A program made the position numbers and the translations under genes. Below the pieces are notes generated by a model. It was not told the DNA's origin and made no database searches. It worked only from the letters and a program-made list of their open reading frames with translations. Below are positions 43,621-52,321 of a DNA stretch of 64,000 nucleotides, in pieces. The stretch covers positions 3,162,001 through 3,226,000 of the forward strand of contig OY729418.1 of assembly GCA_963422275.1 (NCBI GenBank). Direction: 5' to 3'. This DNA comes from G963422275 sp963422275. GTDB taxonomy: Bacteria; Pseudomonadota; Alphaproteobacteria; Rhodobacterales; Rhodobacteraceae. Numbering within the stretch: the stretch's first letter is position 1; each line of letters starts with the position of its first letter.

Positions 43621-44991
43621 ATGTCCATTCCTCAAGTAGGCGGCGAAATCATCGAACAGCCGGAGCAGCTGACAGAATACATTGCTAGTGGCTGCAAGCC
43701 CAAGAGCGAATGGCGGATCGGAACAGAGCACGAGAAGTTCGGATACACCTTGGAAGATCGACTTCCGCTTCCGTACGAAGGGGAGTGTTCCGTGCGGGCA
43801 ATGCTCAAGGGGTTGCGCGACCAGTTTGGCTGGGAAGCGGTGGAGGAGGACGGCAATATAATTGGACTTGCCAAGGACGGTGCAAATATTTCCCTGGAGC
43901 CTGGGGGCCAGCTGGAACTGTCAGGCGCACCCTTGATATCCCTCCATGAAACCTGCGACGAGGTGAACAACCACTTGAACGAGGTTCGAACCGTCGCTGA
44001 GCGGATAAAGGCAGGATTCATCGGACTTGGCGCCGCTCCGGAGTGGTCGCACGCACAGATGTCAATGATGCCCAAGGGCCGCTACCGATTGATGACCGAC
44101 TATATGCGCAAAGTTGGAACACACGGTGTTCAGATGATGTACCGGACCTGCGCGGCTCAAGTGAATCTTGACTATTCATCGGAGCAGGACATGGTCAAGA
44201 AACTTCGTGTCGCTCTGGCACTTCAGCCGGTGGCGACCGCGTTTTTCGCCAATTCGCCATTTTTTGAAGGCAAACCTACTGGTCTACTGAGTTGGCGGGC
44301 ACGAATCTGGCGGGATTTGGATAAGGATCGCACCGGCCTGCTTCCGTTCGTCTTCGAAGATGGATTCGGATTTGAGGCTTGGACCGACTATGCGCTGAGC
44401 GTTCCGATGTATTTTGTCTACCGGGACGGAAAATATCTCGATGCGCGCGGACTTTCGTTCAGGGACTTTTTGGACGGAAATCTTGCTGTGCTTCCCGGCG
44501 AGAAGCCCAGGACGTCTGATTGGGCTGATCACTTGACGACTATTTTCCCCGAAGCGCGGGTCAAGAGATTCGTCGAGATGCGCGGTGCCGATGGCGGTCC
44601 ATGGCGGCGGTTGTGTGCGCTTCCGGCATTCTGGGTCGGAATTCTCTATGATCAGTCGTCGCTTGATTCGGCGTGGGATCTTGTGAAGGATTGGGATCAC
44701 GGTACCCGTGAGGGGCTCAGGGTCGCCGCTGCGTCTGATGGTTTGGTTGCCAGTGCAAATGGGGTTTCCATGCGAGAGTGCGCGGCCCGGGCACTTGAGC
44801 TTGCCGAATGGGGACTGGAAACGCGGGCGCTTGAAGGAGCGGCAGGCTTGATCCCCAATGAGGTCCATTTTCTGGACACGTTGAAGGACAGCCTTGGCAC
44901 CGGCATGACCCCAGCCGAAGAATTGCTGCAGAAGTACAACGGCGAGTGGGGCGGCGACCTGACTCGAGTATACGAACAGTACGCTTATTGA
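43621..44991 (+). CDS. gshA: Glutamate-cysteine ligase, plant/alphaproteobacterial type
   Basis: 456 residues. RIGTEHEKFGYTL (ATP/glutamate site) and GANISLEPGGQLELSGAPL mark the type-3 (plant-like) family, with MPKGRYRLMTDYMRKVGTHGVQMM and YDQSSLDSAWDLVKDW. It makes gamma-glutamylcysteine for glutathione. Upstream 200 bp after rsmE hold no gene; a CCGGAGCGACC ribosome site precedes the ATG. In related genomes it also sits after rsmE. Confidence 0.93.
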   Translation: MSIPQVGGEIIEQPEQLTEYIASGCKPKSEWRIGTEHEKFGYTLEDRLPLPYEGECSVRAMLKGLRDQFGWEAVEEDGNIIGLAKDGANISLEPGGQLELSGAPLISLHETCDEVNNHLNEVRTVAERIKAGFIGLGAAPEWSHAQMSMMPKGRYRLMTDYMRKVGTHGVQMMYRTCAAQVNLDYSSEQDMVKKLRVALALQPVATAFFANSPFFEGKPTGLLSWRARIWRDLDKDRTGLLPFVFEDGFGFEAWTDYALSVPMYFVYRDGKYLDARGLSFRDFLDGNLAVLPGEKPRTSDWADHLTTIFPEARVKRFVEMRGADGGPWRRLCALPAFWVGILYDQSSLDSAWDLVKDWDHGTREGLRVAAASDGLVASANGVSMRECAARALELAEWGLETRALEGAAGLIPNEVHFLDTLKDSLGTGMTPAEELLQKYNGEWGGDLTRVYEQYAY

Positions 44992-45095
44992 CCTGCTCCC
45001 GACGGCAGACCGGCATGCGTGCACCTCACGAATGCGGGCACGCGCGTTGAGAACTGACATTTAGCCGGCTAGATCTCCCTGATGCCAAGATATAC

Positions 45096-45725
45096 CTAGT
45101 CACGCTGAACTTTAAGGACAATTTTCGGCTCTTTGCCGTCGATCAACCGGCGAATGTTTGACAGGTGCTTGACCCAGATCAGAACCGTCATCAGCGGGAC
45201 GGCGAGAATCGTTTCCGTGAGAGAGACTTTCTGAATCTCGAAAACCAAGACCCACAGCGTCGCCGCGACAGAAGCCGCCAGCGAGGCGCAGGATGATATT
45301 CTCGTTGCCGCGGCCACTGCGAGCCATGTGAATCCAGCCGCGATTCCGGCGAACGGAAAAAACGCAAAAAGCACACCCAGAAAAGTCGCAACCCCTTTTC
45401 CGCCGCGGAACCTGTGCCAAACCGGAAACAGGTGCCCCAGAAAAGCGGCTAGTCCTGCGAGAAGGCTCAGGTTGCCAAGGGGTGCAAAGAGGAGAACGGG
45501 CATGGCACCCTTGAGGAAGTCGAGAGCGAGCGTGATGGCAGCCGCGGTTTTGCTCCCCGTCCTCAACACGTTGGAAGCCCCAATATTGCCGGAGCCGATG
45601 CTGCGAATGTCTCCGAGCTTCATGAAACGCGAAACTACCAGCCCGAAGGCGACTGAACCGAGCAGGTAGGAGGGCAGGATCAAGACGGCGAACACAGCCG
45701 CCGAAGGCTCAAAATCTTCCATCAT
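45096..45725 (-). CDS. plsY: Glycerol-3-phosphate acyltransferase PlsY
   Basis: 209 residues, multi-pass membrane protein. GSVAFGLVVSRFMK, RSIGSGNIGASNVLRTG and FPVWHRFRGGKGVATF are the three conserved PlsY motifs. It acylates glycerol 3-phosphate from acyl phosphate. Its start overlaps the stop of the dihydroorotase-like gene by 4 bases (ATGA), so it is cotranscribed with pyrB and pyrC'. Confidence 0.94.
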   Translation of the reverse strand: MMEDFEPSAAVFAVLILPSYLLGSVAFGLVVSRFMKLGDIRSIGSGNIGASNVLRTGSKTAAAITLALDFLKGAMPVLLFAPLGNLSLLAGLAAFLGHLFPVWHRFRGGKGVATFLGVLFAFFPFAGIAAGFTWLAVAAATRISSCASLAASVAATLWVLVFEIQKVSLTETILAVPLMTVLIWVKHLSNIRRLIDGKEPKIVLKVQRD

Positions 45726-47014
45726 TGCGCACCCTCGTCGCTGGCGCGAAAGACTTCCTGTCCGTCGACGAAGGTTCTCAGAACCTTGCCCTGTAGAAGT
45801 TGACCATCGAAGGGCGTGTTCCGAGACTTGGAGCGCAGGCGGAACCTGTCTAGGACGAACGGGGCATTCGGGTCGAAGACAACAAGGTCTGCGGGTGCTC
45901 CGGCGGCCAACCTTCCCGTTTCCTGGCCGAGCAGCCGCGATGGATTCAGCGAAAGTGCGCGGAACAGCGTTGAAAGCGTCAGGTCGCCGGAATGATAGAG
46001 GCGGAGCGCAGCTGGAAGCAAAGTCTCGAGTGCAACTGCTCCGCTTGCCGCATGCTCGAATGGGAGGCGTTTGGATTCTTCATCCTGCGGTGTGTGCATT
46101 GATGAAATGATCTTGATTGTTCCGTCAGCGACAGCATCGACCATCGCTACTCTGTCGACTTCCGCGCGGAGCGGTGGCTTGACCTTGAAGAATGTCCGGA
46201 AGTCGGCGATGTCCATCTCGTTTAAGGTCAGGTGATGAATGGAGACTCCAGCCGTGACGTCCAACCCGGATTGTACCGCGCGGGCAAGGACTTCAACTGC
46301 TGCCCGCGTCGAAAGCTGGTCCGCATGGTACCTTGCGCCGGTCAACTCGACGAGTGCCAGGTCACGTTCAAGACCCATTTTTTCAGCCAGGAAAGAAACC
46401 GCTGGCAATCCCTTCATCGAAGCGAACCTGCCCGACGTTGCAGACGAACCGCGCGAAAGCCCGGGGTCCTGGGGGTGACCGATCACCAAGGCGCCGCGCT
46501 GCGAGCAGTAATGAAGGCACCGAGACATCACCCGCGTGTCTTCCACTACGGAGTCGCAATCCGAAAACCCTACGGCACCAGCGTCCTTAAGGAGACTTAT
46601 CTCGCTAAGTTCCCGCCCTTCCCGCCCTTTCGTTAGCGCGGCTACTGGGCGGACGCGGACTTTCATCGATGCTCGGGCGCGGCGGGCAAAGAACTCCAGC
46701 GTCTCTGGATTGTCGATGGCTGGCAACGTGTCAGGTCTCGTCACCATTGTGGTAATGCCACCGGCGACCGCAGCGGAACCGGCGGACTGAAAGCTTTCCT
46801 TGTGACGCTCACCCGGTTCACAAATCTTCACGCCGATGTCCACGATGCCCGGAGCGACGCATTTCCCAGCACAGTCGATTCGAATTTCTGGGTTTTGATT
46901 TCCTGCGTCGCTCCCGACGGCCAGAATTCGATTTTCGTTAATTGCAATCGATCCCAAGTAAGTCGAGTTGACCTCCGGGTCCACCAACATTGCGTTATAC
47001 AGTTCAATCTTCAT
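45722..47014 (-). CDS. pyrC': Dihydroorotase-like protein lacking metal-site residues (pyrC')
   Basis: 430 residues from the ATG at 47014. The amidohydrolase fold is clear (CVAPGIVDIGVKICEPGE; ISIHHLTLNE with slight variation; GRLAAGAPADLVVFDP). But the metal-binding HxH of dihydroorotase (D-x-H-x-H-x-R) reads DIGVKICEPG, and the late catalytic Asp motif reads SSMHTPQDEESKRLPF without the usual D-H. This fits the pseudo-dihydroorotases that form a structural complex with PyrB. It lies 90 bp after pyrB and overlaps plsY. Confidence 0.86.
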   Translation of the reverse strand: MKIELYNAMLVDPEVNSTYLGSIAINENRILAVGSDAGNQNPEIRIDCAGKCVAPGIVDIGVKICEPGERHKESFQSAGSAAVAGGITTMVTRPDTLPAIDNPETLEFFARRARASMKVRVRPVAALTKGREGRELSEISLLKDAGAVGFSDCDSVVEDTRVMSRCLHYCSQRGALVIGHPQDPGLSRGSSATSGRFASMKGLPAVSFLAEKMGLERDLALVELTGARYHADQLSTRAAVEVLARAVQSGLDVTAGVSIHHLTLNEMDIADFRTFFKVKPPLRAEVDRVAMVDAVADGTIKIISSMHTPQDEESKRLPFEHAASGAVALETLLPAALRLYHSGDLTLSTLFRALSLNPSRLLGQETGRLAAGAPADLVVFDPNAPFVLDRFRLRSKSRNTPFDGQLLQGKVLRTFVDGQEVFRASDEGAQ

Positions 47015-47104
47015 CTGTCCCGTCCAATTCCGCTGAAGCGGCGCGGTCCCCATTCCGGGTTTCAACCCGCGAGATATCGTCCCGCAATGGGGGCGCGCAG
47101 TTCA

Positions 47105-48064
47105 CTAGCGACCAGACTCTTCGAAGTCTCCGAATTGCTCTCGAAGATTTCGCGTCACCAAGTCCATGATGGCCATGCGCACGGCTACCCCCATCTCGAC
47201 CTGGTCTTGTATGACGGAACGCTTAATGTCATCCGCGAGCGTTCCGTCTATTTCGACTCCCCTGTTTATCGGACCCGGATGCATTACGATCGCGTCGTCC
47301 CTTGCGAACGCCAACTTCCTCGCATTCAGGCCGTACAAATGAAAGTACTCGCGCTCCGAAGGAATGAAGGCCCCGTGCATCCTTTCCTTTTGCAAGCGAA
47401 GCATCATGACGACATCTGCATCGTGCATGCCGTCCCGCATGCTGTCGTGCACCGTTACCCCAAGTTGATCGATCTCTGCAGGAAGCAGCGTCCTTGGCCC
47501 AATGACCCGAATGCGGTTCTGTAACTTTCCAAGCAGGAGAATGTTGGATCTTGCAACCCTGGAATGTAGGATGTCTCCGCAGATCGCGATTGTCAGACCG
47601 TGAAGTCTGCCCTTCGTTCGCCTGATCGTCAGTGCGTCCAAGAGTGCTTGGGTCGGGTGCTCATGGCGTCCGTCGCCTGCGTTCAAAACGGCACAGTTGA
47701 CTTTTTGCGAAAGGAGATAGACGGCCCCAGAAAGACCGTGCCGCACGACAAGAAGATCGGGCTTCATTGCGTTCAGAGTCATCGCGGTGTCGATCAGGGT
47801 CTCGCCCTTCCTCGCCGAGCTGGCATCAATCGCCATATTGATCACGTGTGCCCCTAGGCGCTTGCCGGCAACCTCAAAACTTGCCTGCGTGCGCGTGGAA
47901 GGCTCGTAGAACAGGTTGATCTGCGTCATTCCCGAAAGAGCGTCTGCCCGCTTCACCGATTGACGGTTGAGTTCCACGTACATCTCGGCAAGATCGAGAA
48001 TCAGGAAGATCTCCTGTATGGACAGTTGCTCAATTCCGAGCAGATGTCGTGATGCCAAGCTCAT
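47105..48064 (-). CDS. pyrB: Aspartate carbamoyltransferase catalytic subunit
   Basis: 319 residues from the ATG at 48064 (MSLASRHLLGIEQL); a longer frame to 48259 has no family support. Carbamoyl phosphate and aspartate sites: YEPSTRTQASFEVAGKRLG, GDGRHEHPTQALLD, GDILHSRVARSNILLL and MHPGPINRGVEI. It commits carbamoyl phosphate to pyrimidine synthesis. Operon: pyrB, pyrC', plsY. Divergent from the uracil-DNA glycosylase gene; the gap of about 400 bp has no gene. Confidence 0.95.
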   Translation of the reverse strand: MSLASRHLLGIEQLSIQEIFLILDLAEMYVELNRQSVKRADALSGMTQINLFYEPSTRTQASFEVAGKRLGAHVINMAIDASSARKGETLIDTAMTLNAMKPDLLVVRHGLSGAVYLLSQKVNCAVLNAGDGRHEHPTQALLDALTIRRTKGRLHGLTIAICGDILHSRVARSNILLLGKLQNRIRVIGPRTLLPAEIDQLGVTVHDSMRDGMHDADVVMMLRLQKERMHGAFIPSEREYFHLYGLNARKLAFARDDAIVMHPGPINRGVEIDGTLADDIKRSVIQDQVEMGVAVRMAIMDLVTRNLREQFGDFEESGR

Positions 48065-48460
48065 TGCTGTTGCTCCGATGCGACTGCCACTTATAGTTTC
48101 GATCCCGGAACGGAACAAGAAAGCCTGCATTGTTTCCAGTGGAGAACGACGGACAATAATCGCATGCCGCGCCACAGCTTGGCGAAAAGAAGAAACCAAC
48201 TTGCGCAATGCGGACGTGCAGCGCGGAAGATCGGATGGTGCCCAGAACACGGACGCCACTCCTGATGAATCAGTGAACGCTGCTCAAACAATTTACCTTC
48301 TTTGCAATGTTGGGTTGCATGGAACGAGGGTGCCTCGGAAAACGAAACTGCTCGCAATGAACAATCGAGCACTTTTCACGCGATAGAGCCTGCACTTGCA
48401 ATTCTTTCGAAATGCCGACAAGTTGGGGCCGAAAGCGCGGAGGTGCAGAGGAGCAGGTTC

Positions 48461-49342
48461 GTGGACATCGAAGCCGCGAAGGAATTGATAAGATGGTATC
48501 AAGAGATCGGGGCAAGCGAGCCGATCGGTGATTCCGCCGTGAATCGGTATTGTTCGAAGCCGGCCTTTTCAGGTACGCATGCATCGCAGCTAGCCGCTTC
48601 CGGCTCGCCTGTAACGCTAGCTGCGCCGACAGACAGCGGAGCCAAAGAGCGCAACTGGCTTCTGCGCGAAGCCGAATTTGTCGAATTACCAACCAAAAGC
48701 AATCAGCTGGAAAGCATGGGCTCAAATCTGGAAACTGCCGTACAAGAAGCGGTTGAATTGGCAAGTGCAGCGACCGATCTGGACGCACTGCATCGCGCCC
48801 TCGCAAGTTTCAAGCACAGCGAGTTGAAAGAGGGCGCTCACAATTTGGTATTTTCCGACGGCAACGAGGCAGCTGAAGTGATGATCGTCGGCGAGGCTCC
48901 GGGACGGAACGAAGATCTTGAAGGCAAGCCGTTCGTTGGGCAGTCGGGGCACCTCCTGGATCGGATGTTCCAGGCGATCAACCTGGACCGGAAGGCAAAG
49001 GAGCGCAATGCGGCGCTGTATATCACGAATGTTGTCCCTTGGCGTCCGCCAGGCAATAGAAACCCCACAGCAGCAGAGATTCAGATGTTCGAGCCGTTCG
49101 TCAAGCGGCACATAGAACTGATTCAGCCCAGAGTGCTGGTTTTGATGGGGAACAGCTCTTGCTCGGCGATGCTTGGAAAGACTGGAATCACGAAGTTACG
49201 CGGCCAGTGGCACGAGCACCATGGAATTCCAGTGATGCCCATGTTTCACCCTGCGTTCCACCTAAGGAATCCAAATTCCAAAGCCAACGCATGGCGGGAC
49301 TTGCTGGCGATTCAACGGCGCTTGAGGGACATTCCAAGTTGA
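48461..49342 (+). CDS. Uracil-DNA glycosylase, family 4-like
   Basis: 293 residues from a GTG at 48461, with an AGGAG 7 bases upstream and an N-terminus typical of this family (AKELIRWYQEIGASEPIGD). Motifs: VGEAPGRNEDLEGKPFVGQSGHLLDRMF, TNVVPWRPPGNR, and MFHPAFHLRNP. It removes uracil from DNA. Family 4 enzymes bind a 4Fe-4S cluster through four cysteines, but only two Cys are visible in the whole protein. The position of the FxGC motif reads FKHSELK, with Ser in place of Cys. Its stop overlaps the moaB start (TTGA). Confidence 0.88.
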   Translation: MDIEAAKELIRWYQEIGASEPIGDSAVNRYCSKPAFSGTHASQLAASGSPVTLAAPTDSGAKERNWLLREAEFVELPTKSNQLESMGSNLETAVQEAVELASAATDLDALHRALASFKHSELKEGAHNLVFSDGNEAAEVMIVGEAPGRNEDLEGKPFVGQSGHLLDRMFQAINLDRKAKERNAALYITNVVPWRPPGNRNPTAAEIQMFEPFVKRHIELIQPRVLVLMGNSSCSAMLGKTGITKLRGQWHEHHGIPVMPMFHPAFHLRNPNSKANAWRDLLAIQRRLRDIPS

Positions 49343-49881
49343 GCGAGTCTATTGCGGAGCGGCAATTTGTGCCCGTCAATATCGCTGTGCTAGCGGTATC
49401 GGACACGCGTACGATTGAACAGGACAAGTCGGGGAAACTTCTGGCTGAACGTATCCAGAAAGCCGGCCACACGGTTGTCGAGCGAAAGGTTCTTCCCGAT
49501 GACAAGGTTCAGATCGTGCAACAGCTTCGCGCTTGGTGCGAAGCCTCGATCGTGGATGCCGTCATCAGCACGGGCGGAACCGGCTTGACCGGACGTGACG
49601 TGACGGTTGAGGCCCACCGCGATGTCTACGAGAAGGAGATTGACGCGTTCGGGACGATGTTCGCGATCGTTTCAATGAACAAGATCGGAACCTCTGCCGT
49701 CCAGTCCCGAGCATGCGGCGGGGTTGCGCACGGAACATATTTGTTTGCACTGCCCGGCTCGCCTGGGGCTTGCGCTGACGCTTGGGACGAAATCTTGGAG
49801 GCGCAGTTCGATTTTCGTCACTGCCCGTGCAACTTCGTTGAAATCATGCCGCGTTTGAATGAACACCTTTGGCGAAAGTGA
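49339..49881 (+). CDS. moaB: Molybdenum cofactor biosynthesis protein B
   Basis: 180 residues from a TTG at 49339 that overlaps the glycosylase stop. The MoCF fold is seen in VISTGGTGLTGRDVTVEAH and in LPGSPGACADAW. MoaB/MogA adenylates molybdopterin for molybdenum insertion. Coupled translation with the glycosylase is conserved in the group; the functional link to DNA repair is not obvious. Confidence 0.92.
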   Translation: MSESIAERQFVPVNIAVLAVSDTRTIEQDKSGKLLAERIQKAGHTVVERKVLPDDKVQIVQQLRAWCEASIVDAVISTGGTGLTGRDVTVEAHRDVYEKEIDAFGTMFAIVSMNKIGTSAVQSRACGGVAHGTYLFALPGSPGACADAWDEILEAQFDFRHCPCNFVEIMPRLNEHLWRK

Positions 49882-49895
49882 CCCCTTCGAGGGGT
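49881..49895 (+). terminator. Hairpin directly after moaB
   Basis: ACCCCTTCGAGGGGT forms a 5-6 bp GC-rich stem with a short loop, beginning at the last base of the moaB stop. There is no clear T run after it, so it may act as an mRNA 3'-end stabiliser rather than a strong intrinsic terminator. Confidence 0.35.
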
Positions 49896-50161
49896 AATTG
49901 CCGGTACCAAAGTTGTCTGGGCAACCGACCGCGAAACCTGCTTCCACTCAGCATTCCGCTCATCGGTCTGCTGGGCCTCTGGGTTGCCTAACGTCCGCGA
50001 GATCAAGTCTCATTCGAGACAAAGCCAGCTGGTTTCACCTTTTCTGCACCATCCGACAGTGAATCTTCGCTAATTTCCTTACCTGCTTATGCTTGAGAGT
50101 CCACCGATGAGATGGCATGTTCTTCCTGCGTTTGCGATACAGGAAGTCATGGCGATGGGGT

Positions 50162-50766
50162 TCAAGGTGGCTTCTCGGGTGTGGAGCTTGAGCGATGCGG
50201 CGTTCCGCGATGCGTTCGGCACTGAAGAGCATTGCCGGGGTTGGCGGCCCGTCGTGCGGCCATCGCGGGCACTGCTTTCCGGCGCGTCGGCCGTTCTGTC
50301 AGTGCAACCGCTGCAACGATTTTCCATTCGACCAAGCTGCCGCTGACGATCTGGTTTGCAGCCATCCATCTGATCGTGGCGGCGGTCTCGGCCAGCCCCG
50401 ATGGACGCCCGCGCAAGGTCAGGCTGGCCCTTGGAATGGAAATCGTCGCCGACGGTTTCGGCTGCTGAAGCGTGCCCGACGAGGTCGCAGGCAGCCACCG
50501 GGCGATCCGCACCGGCTTCGGACGCAAGGCCGCCCGCCTGGTGCCGTCAAGTGGGTCAATACCGCGCTCGGCAACATCAAAAGCGCGATCGCCGGGACCT
50601 GTCGCAAGCTCGGCCCCGATCATGCTGAGCGCCATCGCGCCAGCTTCGCATGGCGCTGCAACCGACGATGCCAACTCCAGACCATGATCCCGCGCTTTAT
50701 CCACAGCGCCGCGCGCGTAACACAATCTCTCGGTTTCGCGACAGAAAGTGTGAAGTTGCACGTTTA
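50162..50766 (+). pseudogene. IS1595-family transposase remnant
   Basis: Pieces in different frames follow the order of an IS1595 transposase: LSDAAFRDAFGTEEHC, then a zinc-finger piece CGHRGHCFPARRPFCQCNRC, then STKLPLTIWFAAIHLIVAA, and lastly the C-terminal VNTALGNIKSAIAGTCRK ... RHRASFAWRCNRRCQLQTMI. The DDE core between about 50400 and 50530 is missing. At least two frameshifts and an internal deletion make it non-functional. It lies immediately upstream of the RND gene pair. The rest of 49896-50161 shows nothing recognisable. Confidence 0.82.
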
Positions 50767-50847
50767 AGAGGCTGACGCATTGCGCCCGGAACTTCGAACC
50801 GACTTGGATTCAACTTGGAATTGGGGGAGAATAGGGAGATGCGATTC

Positions 50848-52317
50848 ATGAAACGCACCCTGTTGGGCCTGTTTCTCTCCGGTATCACGATTGGAATTCT
50901 CGTGGTGGCAGGGACCACGCTGTACTCAGCCGTGCAGGATCGGCTAGCGAGGGACGCGCCAAACCGACCGCAACGCGAAAGGGTGTTCGCAGCGCGCGTC
51001 GTAATGGGGGAGAATGTTGCGGTCAAGCCCAGAATCACCACCTTTGGTGAAGTGGAGTCTAGGCGCACACTGGAACTTCGAGCGCCTGTCGGCGGAACGA
51101 TCGTGGAGATATCCCCCAGTTTTGTCGAGGGTGGAGTGGTTGCCGAAGGGGAGCTGTTGCTGGCAATTGATCCATCCAATCTCCAGTTCGCTCTCGATGT
51201 CACGCTCGCCGACAAGAATGAAGCGCAAGTTGAACTGCGCGACGCTCGGCGTGTCTTGGCCATTGCCGCGGACGAGCAAGAGGTCGCCGAAAACCAGGCG
51301 GCACTCCGAAATCAGTCGCTAGAGCGCCAGACTAGCCTGAGGGAGCGCGGTGTGGGAACCGAGGCCGCTGTCGAGAGTGCGGCTCTTGAGTATTCAAGTG
51401 CGCAACAGGCTGTCCTTACCCGGCGCAGGGCCGTGGCTCAGGCAGAGGCACGTGTCGAGCAGGCGGAATCCCTTCTGTCCAGGCGAGTGATTGGAGTTGA
51501 AGAAGCTGAGCGCAAACTTGCAGACACTCGTCTCATTGCTGAATTTTCAGGAACCCTGAGTGACGTGAGTGTCGTTGAGGGAGGCATTGTTACCCCCAAC
51601 GAACGGGTTGCCCGACTGATTGATCTCGATACCTTGGAGGTCTCGTTTCGAGTGTCCAACGCCCAATACTCGCGCTTGACGGACAGATTGGGCAACTTGA
51701 TCGCGTCCGATGTAGACATTGCCTTGGATCTCGACGGTTTGGAACTTTCGTCCCGCGCGCAGATTGTTCGTGAAAGCGCATCAGTTGCGGATGGCCAGAC
51801 AGGGCGACTTCTTTTTGCTCGATTGGTGCCTGGCCAATCGGCAGCATTGCGTCCGGGAGACTTTGTGTCCGTGTCGGTAGTGGAGCCGGAGTTGAGCAAC
51901 GTAGTCGTGCTACCTTCTGCTGCAGTGGATTCCGACGGCACCGTCCTGGTTGTCGGTGCAGAAAGCCGTCTTGCGGAATCGACAGTCGAAATACTCAGAA
52001 AGCAAGGGAACGATGTCATTGTTGCCGGAGAACGACTTGATGGTGAGATGATTGTCGCAGAACGGTCTCCGTTTCTGGGGTCGGGAATAAGAATTCGACC
52101 GATCGAGTCACCGCCAGCCAATTCGAGGGTGGCCCAACAATTAGCTGATCCAGAACTGGTAGTTCTTTCTGACGAGGAGCGAGCCGCTTTAATCAAGATG
52201 GTGGAAGCTAACCAGCGCATGCCAAGTCAGGCCAAGCAGCGCATTCTCAACCGTCTTGGCCAAGATGCGGTGCCGAAGGAAATGATCGATCGTCTGCGGT
52301 CCCGGATGGGAGGCTGA
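50848..52317 (+). CDS. RND efflux periplasmic adaptor (HlyD/MFP family)
   Basis: 489 residues from the ATG at 50848; AGGGAG lies 9 bases upstream, whereas an ATG at 50839 abuts it. An N-terminal membrane anchor (LLGLFLSGITIGILVVAGTTL) precedes a biotinyl-lipoyl domain (TLELRAPVGGTIVEISPSFVEGGVVAEG), a long coiled coil (residues about 130-230, rich in Glu/Arg/Ala), and a beta barrel (FSGTLSDVSVVEGGIVTPNERVARLID). The unusual C-terminal 60 residues (ALIKMVEANQRMPSQAKQRI) are helical. It pairs with the RND pump 4 bp downstream. Confidence 0.88.
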   Translation: MKRTLLGLFLSGITIGILVVAGTTLYSAVQDRLARDAPNRPQRERVFAARVVMGENVAVKPRITTFGEVESRRTLELRAPVGGTIVEISPSFVEGGVVAEGELLLAIDPSNLQFALDVTLADKNEAQVELRDARRVLAIAADEQEVAENQAALRNQSLERQTSLRERGVGTEAAVESAALEYSSAQQAVLTRRRAVAQAEARVEQAESLLSRRVIGVEEAERKLADTRLIAEFSGTLSDVSVVEGGIVTPNERVARLIDLDTLEVSFRVSNAQYSRLTDRLGNLIASDVDIALDLDGLELSSRAQIVRESASVADGQTGRLLFARLVPGQSAALRPGDFVSVSVVEPELSNVVVLPSAAVDSDGTVLVVGAESRLAESTVEILRKQGNDVIVAGERLDGEMIVAERSPFLGSGIRIRPIESPPANSRVAQQLADPELVVLSDEERAALIKMVEANQRMPSQAKQRILNRLGQDAVPKEMIDRLRSRMGG

Positions 52318-52321
52318 CCGC

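Noticed and set aside
45017..45043. GCGTGC ... GCACGC stem between gshA and plsY
   Set aside because: Short stem, long loop and no T run on either strand; too weak for a terminator call.
50697..50705. Perfect DnaA box TTATCCACA
   Set aside because: It codes for the conserved FIHSA stretch in the IS1595 remnant and has no second box or AT-rich neighbour.
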